Positions 20,720 through 30,061 of a stretch of 64,000 nt of DNA are shown here, piece by piece (the first letter of the stretch is position 1; each line of letters begins with the position of its first letter). The notes beneath the pieces were generated by a model, which did no database searches, had not been told where the DNA came from, and saw nothing but the letters and a program-made list of their open reading frames with translations. The DNA lies in the NCBI RefSeq assembly GCF_017104565.1, contig NZ_JAAGPD010000005.1, positions 248,001-312,000 of the forward strand, in the 5' to 3' direction. The DNA is from Paraburkholderia sp. Tr-20389. Lineage in GTDB: Bacteria > Pseudomonadota > Gammaproteobacteria > Burkholderiales > Burkholderiaceae. Both the position numbers and the translations under genes were made by a program.

Positions 20720-21811
20720 TCAGACGAGGCAGGCTTCAAGACCGTCGGTAATCAGGTCTTGCGGCAGTTCGATGCCGATGAACACCATCTTGTTCGTCTT
20801 TTTCTCGATGGGTTGCCACTTGGCGGCGAGATCGCTGCCCATCATCTGGTGCACGCCCTGGAAGACGACCTTGCGATCGACGCCCTTCATGTACAGCACG
20901 CCCTTGTAGCGCAGCAGGCGCTCGCCATAGATCTGCAGAATGCCGCCAAGGAAGTCTTCGAGCTTGTTCGGATCGAACGGTCGGTCGCTGCGGAAAACGA
21001 ACGACTTGATCTTGTCGTCGTGGTGCGCGTGATGATGGTGATGATGACCGTGATCGTGGCCTTCATGATCGCATTGACCATGATCGTGATCGCAGTTCGC
21101 GTGATCGTGGTCATGATCATGGTCGTGGTGCGCGTGATCGTGCTCGTCTTCGGCGAGGAAGTCCGGGTCGATTTCCAGCTTCGCGTTCAGGTTGAAGCCG
21201 CGCAGATCGAAGATTTCCTTGATGTCCGCTTCGCCGAAATTGACGACGCGAATCTGCGCCTTCGGGTTCATGTGCAGCAGACGGTGGCGCAGGTCGCCGA
21301 GCACCGCTTCGTCGACGAGATCGGACTTCGTGACGAACAGACGGTCCGCAAAGCCGACCTGGCGCTGAACGACTTCGTGCTCGTCCAGCTGATGGTTGCC
21401 GTGCTTCGCATCGACGAGCGTGATGATCGCATCGAGCAGGAATTCGTCGGCGATCTGGTTATCCATGAAGAACGTCTGCGCGACGGGGCCGGGGTTGGCC
21501 AGACCCGTCGTTTCGATCACGACGCGGTCGAAATCGAGCTTGCCTTCCTGCTTTTGCGCGGCGAGGTCGCCGAGCACGCGCGCGAGGTCGCCGCGAATCG
21601 TGCAGCAGATGCAGCCGTTGCTCATCTGGATGATCTGCTCGCCCGTGTCCTGCACGAGGATGTCGTTGTCGATGTTCTCTTCGCCGAACTCGTTTTCGAT
21701 CACGGCGATCTTCATACCGTGCTTCTCGTTCAGGATGCGCTTGAGCAGCGTGGTTTTGCCGCTGCCGAGAAAGCCGGTCAGGATAGTGACGGGAATCATG
21801 TTGTTCGCCAT
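20720..21811 (-). CDS. CobW/COG0523-family GTPase with histidine-rich insert
   Basis: 363-residue G3E GTPase of the metallochaperone type. Visible motifs are Walker A GFLGSGKTT, the metal-binding NGCICCTI (CxCC), ETTGLANP, and the base-recognition TKSDLV. Between the two domains (about residues 225-270) is a run of roughly 22 His mixed with Asp, a probable zinc-binding segment, followed by the CobW C-terminal domain (LLRYKGVLYMKGVD). Zinc allocation is the likely role, by analogy with ZigA/ZNG1-like members; nickel or cobalt handling cannot be excluded. MANNMIPVTILTG at 21811 is the chosen start. Confidence 0.9.
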   Translation of the reverse strand: MANNMIPVTILTGFLGSGKTTLLKRILNEKHGMKIAVIENEFGEENIDNDILVQDTGEQIIQMSNGCICCTIRGDLARVLGDLAAQKQEGKLDFDRVVIETTGLANPGPVAQTFFMDNQIADEFLLDAIITLVDAKHGNHQLDEHEVVQRQVGFADRLFVTKSDLVDEAVLGDLRHRLLHMNPKAQIRVVNFGEADIKEIFDLRGFNLNAKLEIDPDFLAEDEHDHAHHDHDHDHDHANCDHDHGQCDHEGHDHGHHHHHHAHHDDKIKSFVFRSDRPFDPNKLEDFLGGILQIYGERLLRYKGVLYMKGVDRKVVFQGVHQMMGSDLAAKWQPIEKKTNKMVFIGIELPQDLITDGLEACLV

Positions 21812-21976
21812 GTGGAGTCGCCTTGTGTTCGTCGATCTGGGGTGCGAACCGCGCGCTGCGTGCAAGGTCCGAACCGCAGGAATTCAGCAGAATATTGAAG
21901 CATAACTGCGCGGACGCCGCTGCCGGGCGGTCAATGCCCCGCCGATGCCAGGGAAATAACGCCTAACTATGGGCGA

Positions 21977-23179
21977 TCACGCGATTTGCAACAATAGGCC
22001 TTTCAGATATTCGCCTTCGGGGAACGCCGTCAGTAACGGATGATCGACGCCCGCGCCGAGGCGCCTGAGAATGCGCGCATCGACCCGCGCGTCGGCGGCC
22101 GCGCCGGCGACGATCTTCTGAAACAGCTCAGCATCGATCGCGCCCGAGCACGAGTACGTGAAGAGCAGGCCGCCCGGCCGCAGCAGCTTGAGGCCCGTGA
22201 GATTGATGTCCTTGTACGCGCGCGCGGCGCGGTCCACGTGCTCGCGCGACGGCGCGAACTTCGGCGGATCTAGCACGATCAGGTCGAAGCGCTCGCCTTC
22301 GTCGTACAGGCGCCGCAGCGTCTTGAACGCGTCGGCGTCGAGCCACGTCGCCCGCGCCGCGTCGAAGCCGTTGGCGGTGACGTTCTGCTGCGCGAGCGCC
22401 AGCGCTTCGCCGGACGAATCGATCGACACCACGCGCTTCGCGCCGCCCTTGAGCGCCGCGAGCGAGAAGCCGCCCGTGTAGCAGAAACAGTTCAGCACGT
22501 CGCGGTCTTTCGACAGCTCCTGCACCAGCGCGCGGTTGTCGCGCTGGTCGACATAGAAGCCCGTCTTGTGGCCGTTGCGCACGTCGACGTGATAGCGCAC
22601 GCCGTTTTCGCTCGCGATCAGCGTCTCGGGCGGCGCGTCGCCGGCGAGCACGCCGACCGTCTGGTCCAGCCCTTCCTTTTCGCGGATCGACACGTCCGAG
22701 CGCTCGTAGACGTTCGGGCAACCCGTTGCGCCGATCAGCGCCTGAACGATCGCGTCCTTCCATGCCTCGACGCCCGCCGCCATGAACTGGCAGACGATCT
22801 GGCCGCGCTTCGACGCGTCGTCCTGGATGTAGTAATCGACGATCAGTCCCGGCAGGCCGTCGGCCTCGCCGAAGATCAAACGCGTCGCGCCCGTGTCGTG
22901 CACCATCGTTTGACGATGCTCGAGCGCGCGCTGTACGCGGCGCTTGAAGAACGCGTGATCGACGGGCTCGCTTTCGTCGAAGCTCCAGACGCGCGCGCGG
23001 ATCTGCGAGTGCGGGCTATACGCGGCGCGTGCGAGAAAGCGTCCGTCGTGCGCGCGCACGAGCACAGTGGCGCCGGCGGCCGGCTTGCCGTCGACGCGCT
23101 CGATCGCGTTCGCGTAGACCCACGGATGGCGGCGCAGCAGCGATTTCTCTTTCGACGGTTTGAGCGTAACGGTATTCAT
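21977..23179 (-). CDS. rlmI: 23S rRNA m5C1962 methyltransferase RlmI-like
   Basis: 400-residue class I SAM-dependent RNA methyltransferase. An N-terminal PUA-like domain (HPWVYANAIERVDGKPAAGA) is followed by an EEHEE-type middle domain. The Rossmann methyltransferase has VLNCFCYTGGFSLAAL (SAM site), VSIDSSGEAL and VLDPPKFAPS (motif IV). The C-terminal YSCSG contains the catalytic Cys region. This order is that of RlmI (YccW). It lies 85 bases downstream of xerC. Confidence 0.9.
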   Translation of the reverse strand: MNTVTLKPSKEKSLLRRHPWVYANAIERVDGKPAAGATVLVRAHDGRFLARAAYSPHSQIRARVWSFDESEPVDHAFFKRRVQRALEHRQTMVHDTGATRLIFGEADGLPGLIVDYYIQDDASKRGQIVCQFMAAGVEAWKDAIVQALIGATGCPNVYERSDVSIREKEGLDQTVGVLAGDAPPETLIASENGVRYHVDVRNGHKTGFYVDQRDNRALVQELSKDRDVLNCFCYTGGFSLAALKGGAKRVVSIDSSGEALALAQQNVTANGFDAARATWLDADAFKTLRRLYDEGERFDLIVLDPPKFAPSREHVDRAARAYKDINLTGLKLLRPGGLLFTYSCSGAIDAELFQKIVAGAAADARVDARILRRLGAGVDHPLLTAFPEGEYLKGLLLQIA

Positions 23180-23264
23180 GACTTCGTGAGGATTTCAGCA
23201 GAACAATGCGCCGCCCGAAGCGGCAAAGCCGGATGACCGGCCGCCCGACATACGTCGGGCGGCG

Positions 23265-24188
23265 TCAGTCGCGTTTTTTGGCGCGCGGATGCGCCTGATC
23301 GTAGATTCGCGCGAGGTGCTGGAAATCGAGGCTGGTGTAGACCTGGGTCGCGGCGATGCTGGAGTGGCCGAGCAATTCTTGCACCGCGCGCAGGTCGCCG
23401 CTCGATTGCAGCACGTGCGACGCGAACGAATGGCGCAGCACGTGCGGATGCACATTCGCGGGAATGCCCGCCGTGAGCGCCGCGCGCTTTACGCGGTCGC
23501 GCACCGCGTTCGGCGGCATCCGGTTGCCGCGTACCGACACGAACAGCGGATGCGGATCGTGCTTCACCAGTTCGCCGCGTACGGCAAGCCAGGCGCGCAA
23601 GGCTTCGAGCGCCTTGTTCCCGACGGGCACCACGCGCCGCCGTTCGCCTTTGCCGAGCACTTCCACTTCGGCTTCGTCGAGCTTCAGCCAGCCTTGCGAC
23701 CGATAACCGTCGACATCGGTGTAATGCACGTCGAGACCGACCAGTTCGGACAGGCGCAGGCCCGACGAATAGAACAGCTCGAGCATCGCGTGATCGCGCA
23801 GCCCTTCGGCCGTGGCCATCGCGGGCGATTCCATCAGCTTGTGCGTGTCGTCGACGGATAGCGCTTTCGGCAATGCCTTCGCGCGTTTCGGTGCGCGGAC
23901 CGTTGCGACAGGGTTTGCGGGCAGTTCGACGCGCTCGGCGAGCCAGCGGTAAAACGCCCGCCACGCGGACAGCCGGTGCCCAATCGAGCGCGCCGACAGC
24001 CCGCCCGCATGCGCGCGCAAGACGGCGCCGCGGATGTCGGTGGCGGTGAGGCTTTCGAGCGCGCGCCCATTCGCGAGCGTTTTCAGCTCGTCGAGTTCGT
24101 GCGTGTAGCCGCGCAGCGTATGCGCCGACAGCCGCCGTTCGTGCTCGAGGCTCGACAGATAGGTGGCGATCGGGTCGGCGGGTGTCAC
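23265..24188 (-). CDS. xerC: Tyrosine recombinase XerC
   Basis: 307-residue site-specific recombinase that with XerD resolves chromosome dimers at dif near the division septum. It has an N-terminal SAM-like core-binding domain (YLSSLEHERRLSAHTLRGYTHELDEL). The catalytic set is Arg in SSGLRLSELVGLD, Lys in the KGERRRVVP hairpin, HxxR in HPHVLRHSFASHVL, His in LLGHSSIAATQVYT, and the nucleophile Tyr in that last string. It is a housekeeping gene with a DUF484 protein gene 10 bases upstream, as in many proteobacteria, so it is not evidence of an integrated element. Confidence 0.94.
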   Translation of the reverse strand: MTPADPIATYLSSLEHERRLSAHTLRGYTHELDELKTLANGRALESLTATDIRGAVLRAHAGGLSARSIGHRLSAWRAFYRWLAERVELPANPVATVRAPKRAKALPKALSVDDTHKLMESPAMATAEGLRDHAMLELFYSSGLRLSELVGLDVHYTDVDGYRSQGWLKLDEAEVEVLGKGERRRVVPVGNKALEALRAWLAVRGELVKHDPHPLFVSVRGNRMPPNAVRDRVKRAALTAGIPANVHPHVLRHSFASHVLQSSGDLRAVQELLGHSSIAATQVYTSLDFQHLARIYDQAHPRAKKRD

Positions 24189-24198
24189 GTGAGGGCGC

Positions 24199-24918
24199 TC
24201 AGCGCGGCAGCAGACGGCTCAGCGCAGCGCTCGCGAGCGCGCCGATCTGCGTGAGGAAGTCGGTGGCCATGCCGTCGTGGAAGCGGCGCGCATCGGGCGA
24301 ACCCATCACGAGCAGGCCGAACGCCGAGGCGTCGTCCGATGCTTCAGGGTCGCGTAGCGCGATCAGCGCAATCGATTCCGTGCCGTTTGCAGCCGCGCCT
24401 TCGGCAGAACCCGCAGCCTCGCCGGCAACGGCGGATACGGCGGGCGTCAGCCATTGCGCCGCCTCGAAACCCGTGTTCGCGCCGCAGTACGGGGTGGCCA
24501 GGCTATTCGCGAAGATGCGCACTTCCTCGCCGACGTGGCGCGTGAAGTCAGCTTGCGAGTACGGTTCGGACACGTCCCACACGCGCAGCGCCGCCTGCGG
24601 CACGTCGAACACGTCGCGCAGGCCCGTCGAGATCGTGCGCGGCAGCGCGCCCGGATCGCGCTCGGCCATCACGCGCGTCGTCCAGCGGCCGAACTTCGAC
24701 GCGATGCTGTCGTTTTCGTGTCCGTAGCGCAGCAGTTCGGCGAGGCGCCGCTCCAGATGCTTGTTCTTCTCGCGCAGCATGTCCATCTGGCGTTCCTGCA
24801 GCGACACGGCGGCTTTGCCGTGCGGGTTCGCGAGTCGAACGGAAGCGAGCAGTTCGGCGTGCTCGGCGAAGAATTCGGGGTTGGCTAGCAGGTAGTCGGC
24901 GACTTCGCGATCGTTCAT
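24199..24918 (-). CDS. DUF484 family protein (GAF-like)
   Basis: 239 residues. The N-terminus MNDREVADYLLANPEFFAEHAELLASVRLANPHGKAAVSL and the helical QERQMDMLREKNKHLERRLAELLRYGHEND are hallmark DUF484 strings. The remainder looks like a GAF domain. Function is unproven; the gene is commonly linked to dapF and xerC, as here (dapF-DUF484-xerC order on the minus strand). Confidence 0.92.
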   Translation of the reverse strand: MNDREVADYLLANPEFFAEHAELLASVRLANPHGKAAVSLQERQMDMLREKNKHLERRLAELLRYGHENDSIASKFGRWTTRVMAERDPGALPRTISTGLRDVFDVPQAALRVWDVSEPYSQADFTRHVGEEVRIFANSLATPYCGANTGFEAAQWLTPAVSAVAGEAAGSAEGAAANGTESIALIALRDPEASDDASAFGLLVMGSPDARRFHDGMATDFLTQIGALASAALSRLLPR

Positions 24919-25004
24919 GGTTTCAGCTTAAAGGTTGCGCGCTTCTTTGCTGTCGGTCGTGCTGCTGCGCCACGCGGTTCAGCCTCCGCGCAACGGTGAG
25001 AAAT

Positions 25005-25865
25005 TCAGTCGGCCAGTTCGATTTCGCCTTCGAACACGGTCGCGGCCGGGCCCGCCATCATCAAGGACGACGAGGGCGCGCCGTCCCACGTGATGGTCAG
25101 TGTGCCGCCGTGCGTGTGCACCTTGACGGGGGCATCCAGCAGTCCGCGGCGAATGCCTGCCGCCACGGCCGCGCATGCGCCCGTGCCGCACGCGAGCGTT
25201 TCGCCGGCGCCGCGTTCGTAGACGCGCAGTTTCACCTCGCTGCGTCCGACGATCTGCATGAAGCCCGCATTGACCCGCTGCGGAAAGCGCGGGTGGTTCT
25301 CGATGACGGGCCCGTCGACGAGCACGGGAAACGCCTCGACGTCGTCCACCACCTGCACCGCGTGCGGATTGCCCATCGATACGACGGAAACCCAGCGCGT
25401 CGAGCCGTTGACATCGAGCGGATAGAGCGTGTCGTTGCCTTCGCCGCGCGCGTCGAGGCTGCTTGGGTCGAACGGCACCTGAGCCGGCTCGAATACGGGC
25501 GCGCCCATGTCGACGACGACCTCGCCGTTGTCCTGCATGGTCAGCGTGATCACGCCTTTCTGGACCTGCACGCGGACGCTGCGCTTGTCGGTGAGGCACG
25601 TGTCGCGCACGAACTTGACGAAGCAGCGCGCGCCGTTGCCGCAATGCTCGACCTCGCCGCCGTCGCAATTGAAGATGCGATATCTGAAATCGACGCCATC
25701 GACGGTCGGTTTTTCGACCACCAGCAACTGGTCCGCGCCGACGCCGAAATGTCGGTTCGCGAGCGCGCGCACCTGAGCTTCCGTCAGGTTGAGCGGTTGC
25801 GTGTAGCCGTCGAGCACGACGAAGTCGTTGCCCGCGCCGTGCATTTTGGTGAATTTCAGTTTCAT
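25005..25865 (-). CDS. dapF: Diaminopimelate epimerase
   Basis: Cofactor-independent racemase converting LL- to meso-diaminopimelate for lysine and peptidoglycan. The 286 residues have [13 protein letters not shown] at the N-terminus and the two active-site cysteines, in EHCGNGARC (near residue 75) and [13 protein letters not shown] (near residue 220). Both symmetrical halves of the fold are intact. It is followed after 86 bases by the DUF484 gene and then xerC. Confidence 0.97.
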   Translation of the reverse strand: MKLKFTKMHGAGNDFVVLDGYTQPLNLTEAQVRALANRHFGVGADQLLVVEKPTVDGVDFRYRIFNCDGGEVEHCGNGARCFVKFVRDTCLTDKRSVRVQVQKGVITLTMQDNGEVVVDMGAPVFEPAQVPFDPSSLDARGEGNDTLYPLDVNGSTRWVSVVSMGNPHAVQVVDDVEAFPVLVDGPVIENHPRFPQRVNAGFMQIVGRSEVKLRVYERGAGETLACGTGACAAVAAGIRRGLLDAPVKVHTHGGTLTITWDGAPSSSLMMAGPAATVFEGEIELAD

Positions 25866-25919
25866 GCCGCTATTGTAAGTGACTGGCCGACCGTCTTGCC
25901 CGTCGTGCGATGGCGCGCC

Positions 25920-26804
25920 TCAGTAAAAGCTCGGGTCGCCGGGCGGGCGCGTCTTGAAGCGCTTGTGCACCCAGTAGTACTGCTCGGGAATCTGCGGAAT
26001 CTGCTCTTCGAGAAACTCGTTCATGCGGCGCGCGTCGGCGTCGTCGTCGCCCGTCGGGTAGTTGTCCCACGGCTTGAAGACCCGCAGCCGGTAGCCCTTG
26101 TAGTTCGGCAGCACTTCGCCGATGAACGGCACCACCTGCGCGCGCCCGACTTTCGCGAGGCGTCCGACGGCCGTCAGCGTACACGTCGGCACGCCGAAGA
26201 ACGGCACGAAGGTCGAATTGCGCATGCCGTAGTCCATATCGGCGCCGAGCATCACCGGCTTGCGCTCGCGCAGCCAGCGCAACACGATCCGCGCGCTGTC
26301 GGCGCGGCTGGCCATTTCGGCATCGAAACGGCCGCGCTGCGCTTTCGCGACGTCCTCGAGCTGCGGGTTCGACATCGGCTGATACAGCGAGCCGCACGGA
26401 CGCTTCAACGAATAGTTGAGGAAGATCGAACCGGCCTCGATGCCGACGAAGTGAAAGCCCAGAAACAGCGTGGGGGGCAGGTTCGGATCGGTGAGATCGA
26501 TCTCGCTGTCGAGCTGGATCAGCTTTTCCAGCTTCTCCGCCGAGCCGAACCACTGCACGCTGCGCTCCAGATAGCTGCGGATGGCATGCCGGAAGTGCTT
26601 CTGCGCGACTTCTTCGCGACGCTCGTCGCTCCATTCAGGGAAGCACAGCTTCAGGTTGATATGGACGATGCGGCGGCGGCGGCTCGGAATCTGATACAGC
26701 AGCCAGCCGAGGCCGTCGCCCAGACGCGCGACGAAGCCATACGGCAGCAACGCAAACAGCTTGAGCAGCCCGATGGCGAGCGTGACGCCCAGACGGCTCA
26801 GCAT
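25920..26804 (-). CDS. lpxL: Lipid A biosynthesis acyltransferase (LpxL/HtrB family)
   Basis: 294-residue inner-membrane enzyme that adds a secondary acyl chain to lipid A from acyl-ACP. An N-terminal hydrophobic anchor (VTLAIGLLKLFALLPYGFVARL) precedes the catalytic HxxxxE motif in FLGFHFVGIEAGSIF, the ARxVLRWLRERKPVMLGADMD region and the YYWVHKRFKTRPPGDPSFY end typical of the family. Chain-length specificity (LpxL versus LpxM) is not decided by sequence alone. It is upstream of dapF by 54 bases and divergent from metK. Confidence 0.9.
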   Translation of the reverse strand: MLSRLGVTLAIGLLKLFALLPYGFVARLGDGLGWLLYQIPSRRRRIVHINLKLCFPEWSDERREEVAQKHFRHAIRSYLERSVQWFGSAEKLEKLIQLDSEIDLTDPNLPPTLFLGFHFVGIEAGSIFLNYSLKRPCGSLYQPMSNPQLEDVAKAQRGRFDAEMASRADSARIVLRWLRERKPVMLGADMDYGMRNSTFVPFFGVPTCTLTAVGRLAKVGRAQVVPFIGEVLPNYKGYRLRVFKPWDNYPTGDDDADARRMNEFLEEQIPQIPEQYYWVHKRFKTRPPGDPSFY

Positions 26805-26888
26805 GCGATGGCTCCGCTATGTGCGCGAGACCACGCTGGGTAAAGAAAAACGGCGAAATAGACGATATACCGCACGCGCAGGCACTCT

Positions 26889-26915
26889 GTGACAAATGAA
26901 AGAAGTCGCTATAAT
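26889..26915 (+). promoter_or_regulatory. metK promoter
   Basis: GTGACA (26889-26894, 5 of 6 to TTGACA) and a perfect TATAAT (26910-26915), spacer 15 bases. Transcription would start near 26921, giving an untranslated leader of about 155 bases. Confidence 0.65.
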
Positions 26916-26918
26916 AAG

Positions 26919-27076
26919 GGCTTCGCCGAGTTAATAGACAACTTGCGGGGCGAAGCCGACGGATGGCTATCTTTCAGATAGTCGCCCGGCGGTAAGGAAT
27001 TCCGCTAAAGCGTCGCCGCTTCAGGCTCGAAGCAGGCTACGTGAAACTCAACCGTAACCAACAAGGAGCCTGTAAC
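26919..27076 (+). promoter_or_regulatory. Structured 5' leader of metK, possible translational riboswitch
   Basis: The leader contains a 9-bp helix GGCTTCGCC (26919-26927) with GGCGAAGCC (26949-26957). A second hairpin is GGCTATC/GATAGTC (26965-26971 with 26977-26983, loop TTTCA). A third is AAGCG/CGCTT (27008-27012 with 27017-27021). CAGGCTC (27022-27028) is fully complementary to GAGCCTG (27066-27072), which contains part of the AAGGAG ribosome binding site. This is the architecture of a translation-controlling leader. It matches no SAM riboswitch consensus I can recall, so identity as a riboswitch is inference. Confidence 0.5.
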
Positions 27077-28264
27077 GTGGCTAACGACTACCTCTTTACC
27101 TCTGAATCCGTCTCCGAAGGCCATCCGGACAAGGTCGCAGACCAGATCTCGGACGCTATTCTCGACGCGATCCTCGCCCAGGACAAATACTCGCGCGTTG
27201 CGGCTGAAACGCTGTGCAACACGGGTCTCGTCGTGCTGGCGGGTGAAATCACCACGACGGCAAACGTCGACTACATCCAGGTCGCGCGGGAAACCATCAA
27301 GCGCATCGGCTACGACAACACCGATTACGGCATCGACTACCGCGGCTGCGCGGTGCTCGTCGCGTACGACAAGCAGTCGCCGGACATCGCGCAAGGCGTC
27401 GACCGCGCGCACGACAATAACCTCGACCAGGGCGCCGGCGACCAGGGCCTGATGTTCGGCTACGCATGCGACGAAACGCCCGAACTGATGCCGCTGCCGA
27501 TCCACCTGTCGCACCGCCTCGTCGAGCGCCAGGCGAACCTGCGCCGCGACGGCCGTCTGCCCTGGCTGCGTCCGGACGCGAAATCGCAGGTCACGGTTCG
27601 CTACGTCGACGGCAAGCCGCACTCGATCGACACCGTCGTGCTGTCCACGCAGCACTCACCGGATATCGACCTCGCGCAACTGCGCGAAGCCGTGATCGAA
27701 GAGATCATCAAGCCGACGCTGCCCGCCGAACTGATCAAGGGCGACATCAAGTTCCTCGTGAACCCGACCGGCCGGTTCGTGATCGGCGGCCCGCAGGGCG
27801 ATTGCGGTCTGACGGGCCGCAAGATCATCGTCGATACGTACGGCGGCGCGGCTCCGCACGGCGGCGGCGCATTCTCGGGCAAGGATCCGTCGAAGGTCGA
27901 CCGCTCGGCAGCCTACGCCGGCCGTTATGTTGCGAAGAACATCGTCGCAGCGGGCCTCGCATCGCGCGCGCTGATCCAGGTGTCGTACGCAATCGGCGTT
28001 GCACAGCCGACGTCTGTGATGGTCAATACGTTCGGCACGGGCCGCGTGTCGGATGCAACGATCACGCGTCTGGTGCAGGAACACTTCGACCTGCGTCCGA
28101 AGGGCATCATTCAGATGCTCGACCTGCTGCGCCCTGTGTACGAAAAGACGGCTGCCTATGGTCACTTCGGCCGCGAAGAGCCGGAATTCTCGTGGGAAGC
28201 GACCGACAAGGCGCTCGTGCTGGCCGAAGCGGCTGGCACGGAGCCGGTTGCCGCTCTCGCCTGA
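27077..28264 (+). CDS. metK: S-adenosylmethionine synthetase
   Basis: 395-residue enzyme that makes SAM from methionine and ATP. It has [19 protein letters not shown] near the N-terminus, [12 protein letters not shown] (the ATP/methionine site, residues around 120), and the P-loop-like [19 protein letters not shown] with catalytic Lys/Arg. The frame is open from 27041, but GTG at 27077 is preferred: AAGGAG (27063-27068) lies 8 bases upstream and the protein then begins with the conserved [12 protein letters not shown] strong terminator follows. Confidence 0.96.
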   Translation: MANDYLFTSESVSEGHPDKVADQISDAILDAILAQDKYSRVAAETLCNTGLVVLAGEITTTANVDYIQVARETIKRIGYDNTDYGIDYRGCAVLVAYDKQSPDIAQGVDRAHDNNLDQGAGDQGLMFGYACDETPELMPLPIHLSHRLVERQANLRRDGRLPWLRPDAKSQVTVRYVDGKPHSIDTVVLSTQHSPDIDLAQLREAVIEEIIKPTLPAELIKGDIKFLVNPTGRFVIGGPQGDCGLTGRKIIVDTYGGAAPHGGGAFSGKDPSKVDRSAAYAGRYVAKNIVAAGLASRALIQVSYAIGVAQPTSVMVNTFGTGRVSDATITRLVQEHFDLRPKGIIQMLDLLRPVYEKTAAYGHFGREEPEFSWEATDKALVLAEAAGTEPVAALA

Positions 28265-28330
28265 ACGAAGGTGTGAGCCATCCGCGCGGCCAAATGCCGC
28301 GCGGCGCCGGTCTCGGCACTGCAAAATGAA

Positions 28331-28366
28331 ACGCCCTGCATGCGGACGCATGCGGGGCGTTTTTTC
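28331..28366 (+). terminator. Rho-independent terminator after metK
   Basis: Stem ACGCCCTGCATGCG (28331-28344) with CGCATGCGGGGCGT (28347-28360), one G-T pair, followed by a run of T (28360-28365). Confidence 0.92.
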
Positions 28367-28400
28367 TGGTGCGCGTGATGTGCGGCATTGTGCACGCACG

Positions 28401-28442
28401 CGAAGCCTTAGCGGGCGCTATCGAGCGTCCGCTAAGGCTTCG
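28401..28442. other. Long near-perfect hairpin without T-tract
   Basis: CGAAGCCTTAGCGGGCGCT (28401-28419) pairs over 19 positions with 28424-28442, one G-T wobble, tetraloop ATCG. It lies between the metK terminator and the end of a minus-strand hypothetical gene. No T-run follows on either strand, so it is not a textbook terminator. Confidence 0.6.
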
Positions 28443-28469
28443 GCAAGATTCCTGCGAACGGGCGAGTGC

Positions 28470-28829
28470 TCAGCGCGCGAACGCGAACCAGCCTTCGCTG
28501 GCCGCCGACAGGCGGCGCGGCCGCCGGCTCGTTGCATGCGGCACACTGGTGGGCTTCGCGGCGCGTGGCGAGACGCCCAGCATTCGCACGGGCGCGGGCT
28601 TGCGCAGCAGCGTGCGCAGCGACAGGCGCGGCGCCGCTTGAACGCGCAGCGCGCTGAAGAACGTGCGGAACCAGAAGCGCACGCTGTCGACGGGCTTCGC
28701 GTCGCGCAGTTGCTCGGCGAGCGCGCGTGTGCGCGCGGAATGATGACGGAGGGCACGCACCACATGGCGGCGTGCGGGACGCGCGGCGTTGAACGCGCGG
28801 GTGAGTCGAGTGCTCAATGGACTGTGCAT
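28470..28829 (-). CDS. Hypothetical protein, basic, possible
   Basis: About 119 residues from MHSPLSTRLTRAFNAARP. Very rich in Arg, Ala and His, with short hydrophobic-aromatic stretches (VRFWFRTFFSAL). No domain is recognised and no ribosome binding site is clear. Coding potential is supported only by better amino acid balance than the overlapping frames, so it may be a chance frame in GC-rich DNA. Confidence 0.35.
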   Translation of the reverse strand: MHSPLSTRLTRAFNAARPARRHVVRALRHHSARTRALAEQLRDAKPVDSVRFWFRTFFSALRVQAAPRLSLRTLLRKPAPVRMLGVSPRAAKPTSVPHATSRRPRRLSAASEGWFAFAR

Positions 28830-29252
28830 GGCGTGGTGGATCAGGCAGCGTGGGCCGCGTGGCAAGCGACGAAGGGTGCGCGAAACGACGCACCATCCAT
28901 GCCAGCGAGGGGGACGCAATAGCCTGAGGAAAGACGGAATGAGACGACAGCGGCTGCGGATGGCCGTGTCGACGGCGAAGTAGCGTGTGTTGCAATCGAC
29001 ATGGACGCAAGGCTACACGTGATTGATGACCGTCGAAAGTCCAGAGGGATAGGGGTTTTTACGAGGACAAAGCCCGCACGATCGCGCCCTTTGCGCTCGA
29101 CGAGCGTGCACGGCTGCCCAGCCGGCGTGCAGTTGCGCCCGTCACGATTGCACGTTGCTTGCGTTGGGGCACATGACCGGGCGCCGATCCGATCGTGCCC
29201 GTTTTACAATGGGAACCGGTTGTCGAACGAACGCTAGCTGAACGGAACGTCC
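28830..29252. other. Intergenic region before phytanoyl-CoA dioxygenase gene
   Basis: 423 bases with no supported gene. A TTTTACAAT (-10-like, around 29201-29209) lies about 45 bases before the downstream start. Nothing else stands out. Confidence 0.3.
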
Positions 29253-30014
29253 ATGTCAGTCCATTCGAAGAAAGAGCAGATTCAGGTGCTGCGCGAGCAG
29301 GGTTTTGTCGTGGTGCCGGATCTCATCAGGCCCGAGCGCTGCGAGGAGATGAAACAGATCGCGCGCCAGCAGTTGCAGGTCGCCGCGGATCCCGTCGAAT
29401 TCGAAGCGGATCTGCGCTATCCGGGCGCGCCGGAGTCGAAAGAAGCGCCCGGCGGGCATACCGTGCGTCGACTGCTGGACGCTTACGCGCGTCATCCGCG
29501 CTTTGCTGAATGGGCGACGGCGCCGGAAATTCGCGGCTGGATGGAACTGTATTTCGGCGAAGAGCCGCGCCTGTCGCGCGCGCATCACAACTGCATGATG
29601 ACCAAGCATCCAGCGTACGGCAGCCTGACGGGCTGGCATCGCGATGTGCGTTACTGGTCGTTCGAGCGAGACGATCTGGTGTCGGTGTGGCTCGCGCTCG
29701 GAGACGAAACCGTCGACAACGGCGCGCTCTGGTTCGTACCGGGCTCGCATGCCTCGGCGTTCACGTCGGACCGCTTCGACGAAGCGAAGTTTTTCCGCTC
29801 AGACGTGCCCGAGAACGCCGCGCTGATCCAGAAAGCGGTGTCGCCCGCTCTGAAAGCGGGGGACGTGGTCTTCTTCCACTGCAACACGCTGCATTCGGCG
29901 GGCAAGAATCTGTCGGATCAGGTGAAGTTCTCGCTGGTGTACACCTATCACGGCGCGAGCAATGTGCCGCTGCCGGGCTCGCGCTCCGCGTCCAAGCCTG
30001 AAGTGGCGTTCTGA
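29253..30014 (+). CDS. Phytanoyl-CoA dioxygenase (PhyH) family protein
   Basis: 253-residue Fe(II)/2-oxoglutarate-dependent oxygenase-fold protein. It starts with the family pattern LREQGFVVVPDLIRPERCEEMK. The iron ligands are visible as HRDV in SLTGWHRDVRYWS (HxD) and a distal His in VVFFHCNTLHSAGKN, with a probable 2-oxoglutarate-binding residue shortly after. The central GALWFVPGSHA is conserved in PhyH proteins. The substrate is unknown; bacterial members act on varied small molecules. It is a single gene with no operon partner on the plus strand. Confidence 0.85.
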   Translation: MSVHSKKEQIQVLREQGFVVVPDLIRPERCEEMKQIARQQLQVAADPVEFEADLRYPGAPESKEAPGGHTVRRLLDAYARHPRFAEWATAPEIRGWMELYFGEEPRLSRAHHNCMMTKHPAYGSLTGWHRDVRYWSFERDDLVSVWLALGDETVDNGALWFVPGSHASAFTSDRFDEAKFFRSDVPENAALIQKAVSPALKAGDVVFFHCNTLHSAGKNLSDQVKFSLVYTYHGASNVPLPGSRSASKPEVAF

Positions 30015-30061
30015 GCCGCGAGTCGGGCTCGCAAGTCGAGCCCGATATGGCATACGGCCAG

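Noticed and set aside
23265-24188. XerC as an integrase of a mobile element
   Set aside because: It sits in the housekeeping order dapF-DUF484-xerC with no attachment repeats or cargo genes.
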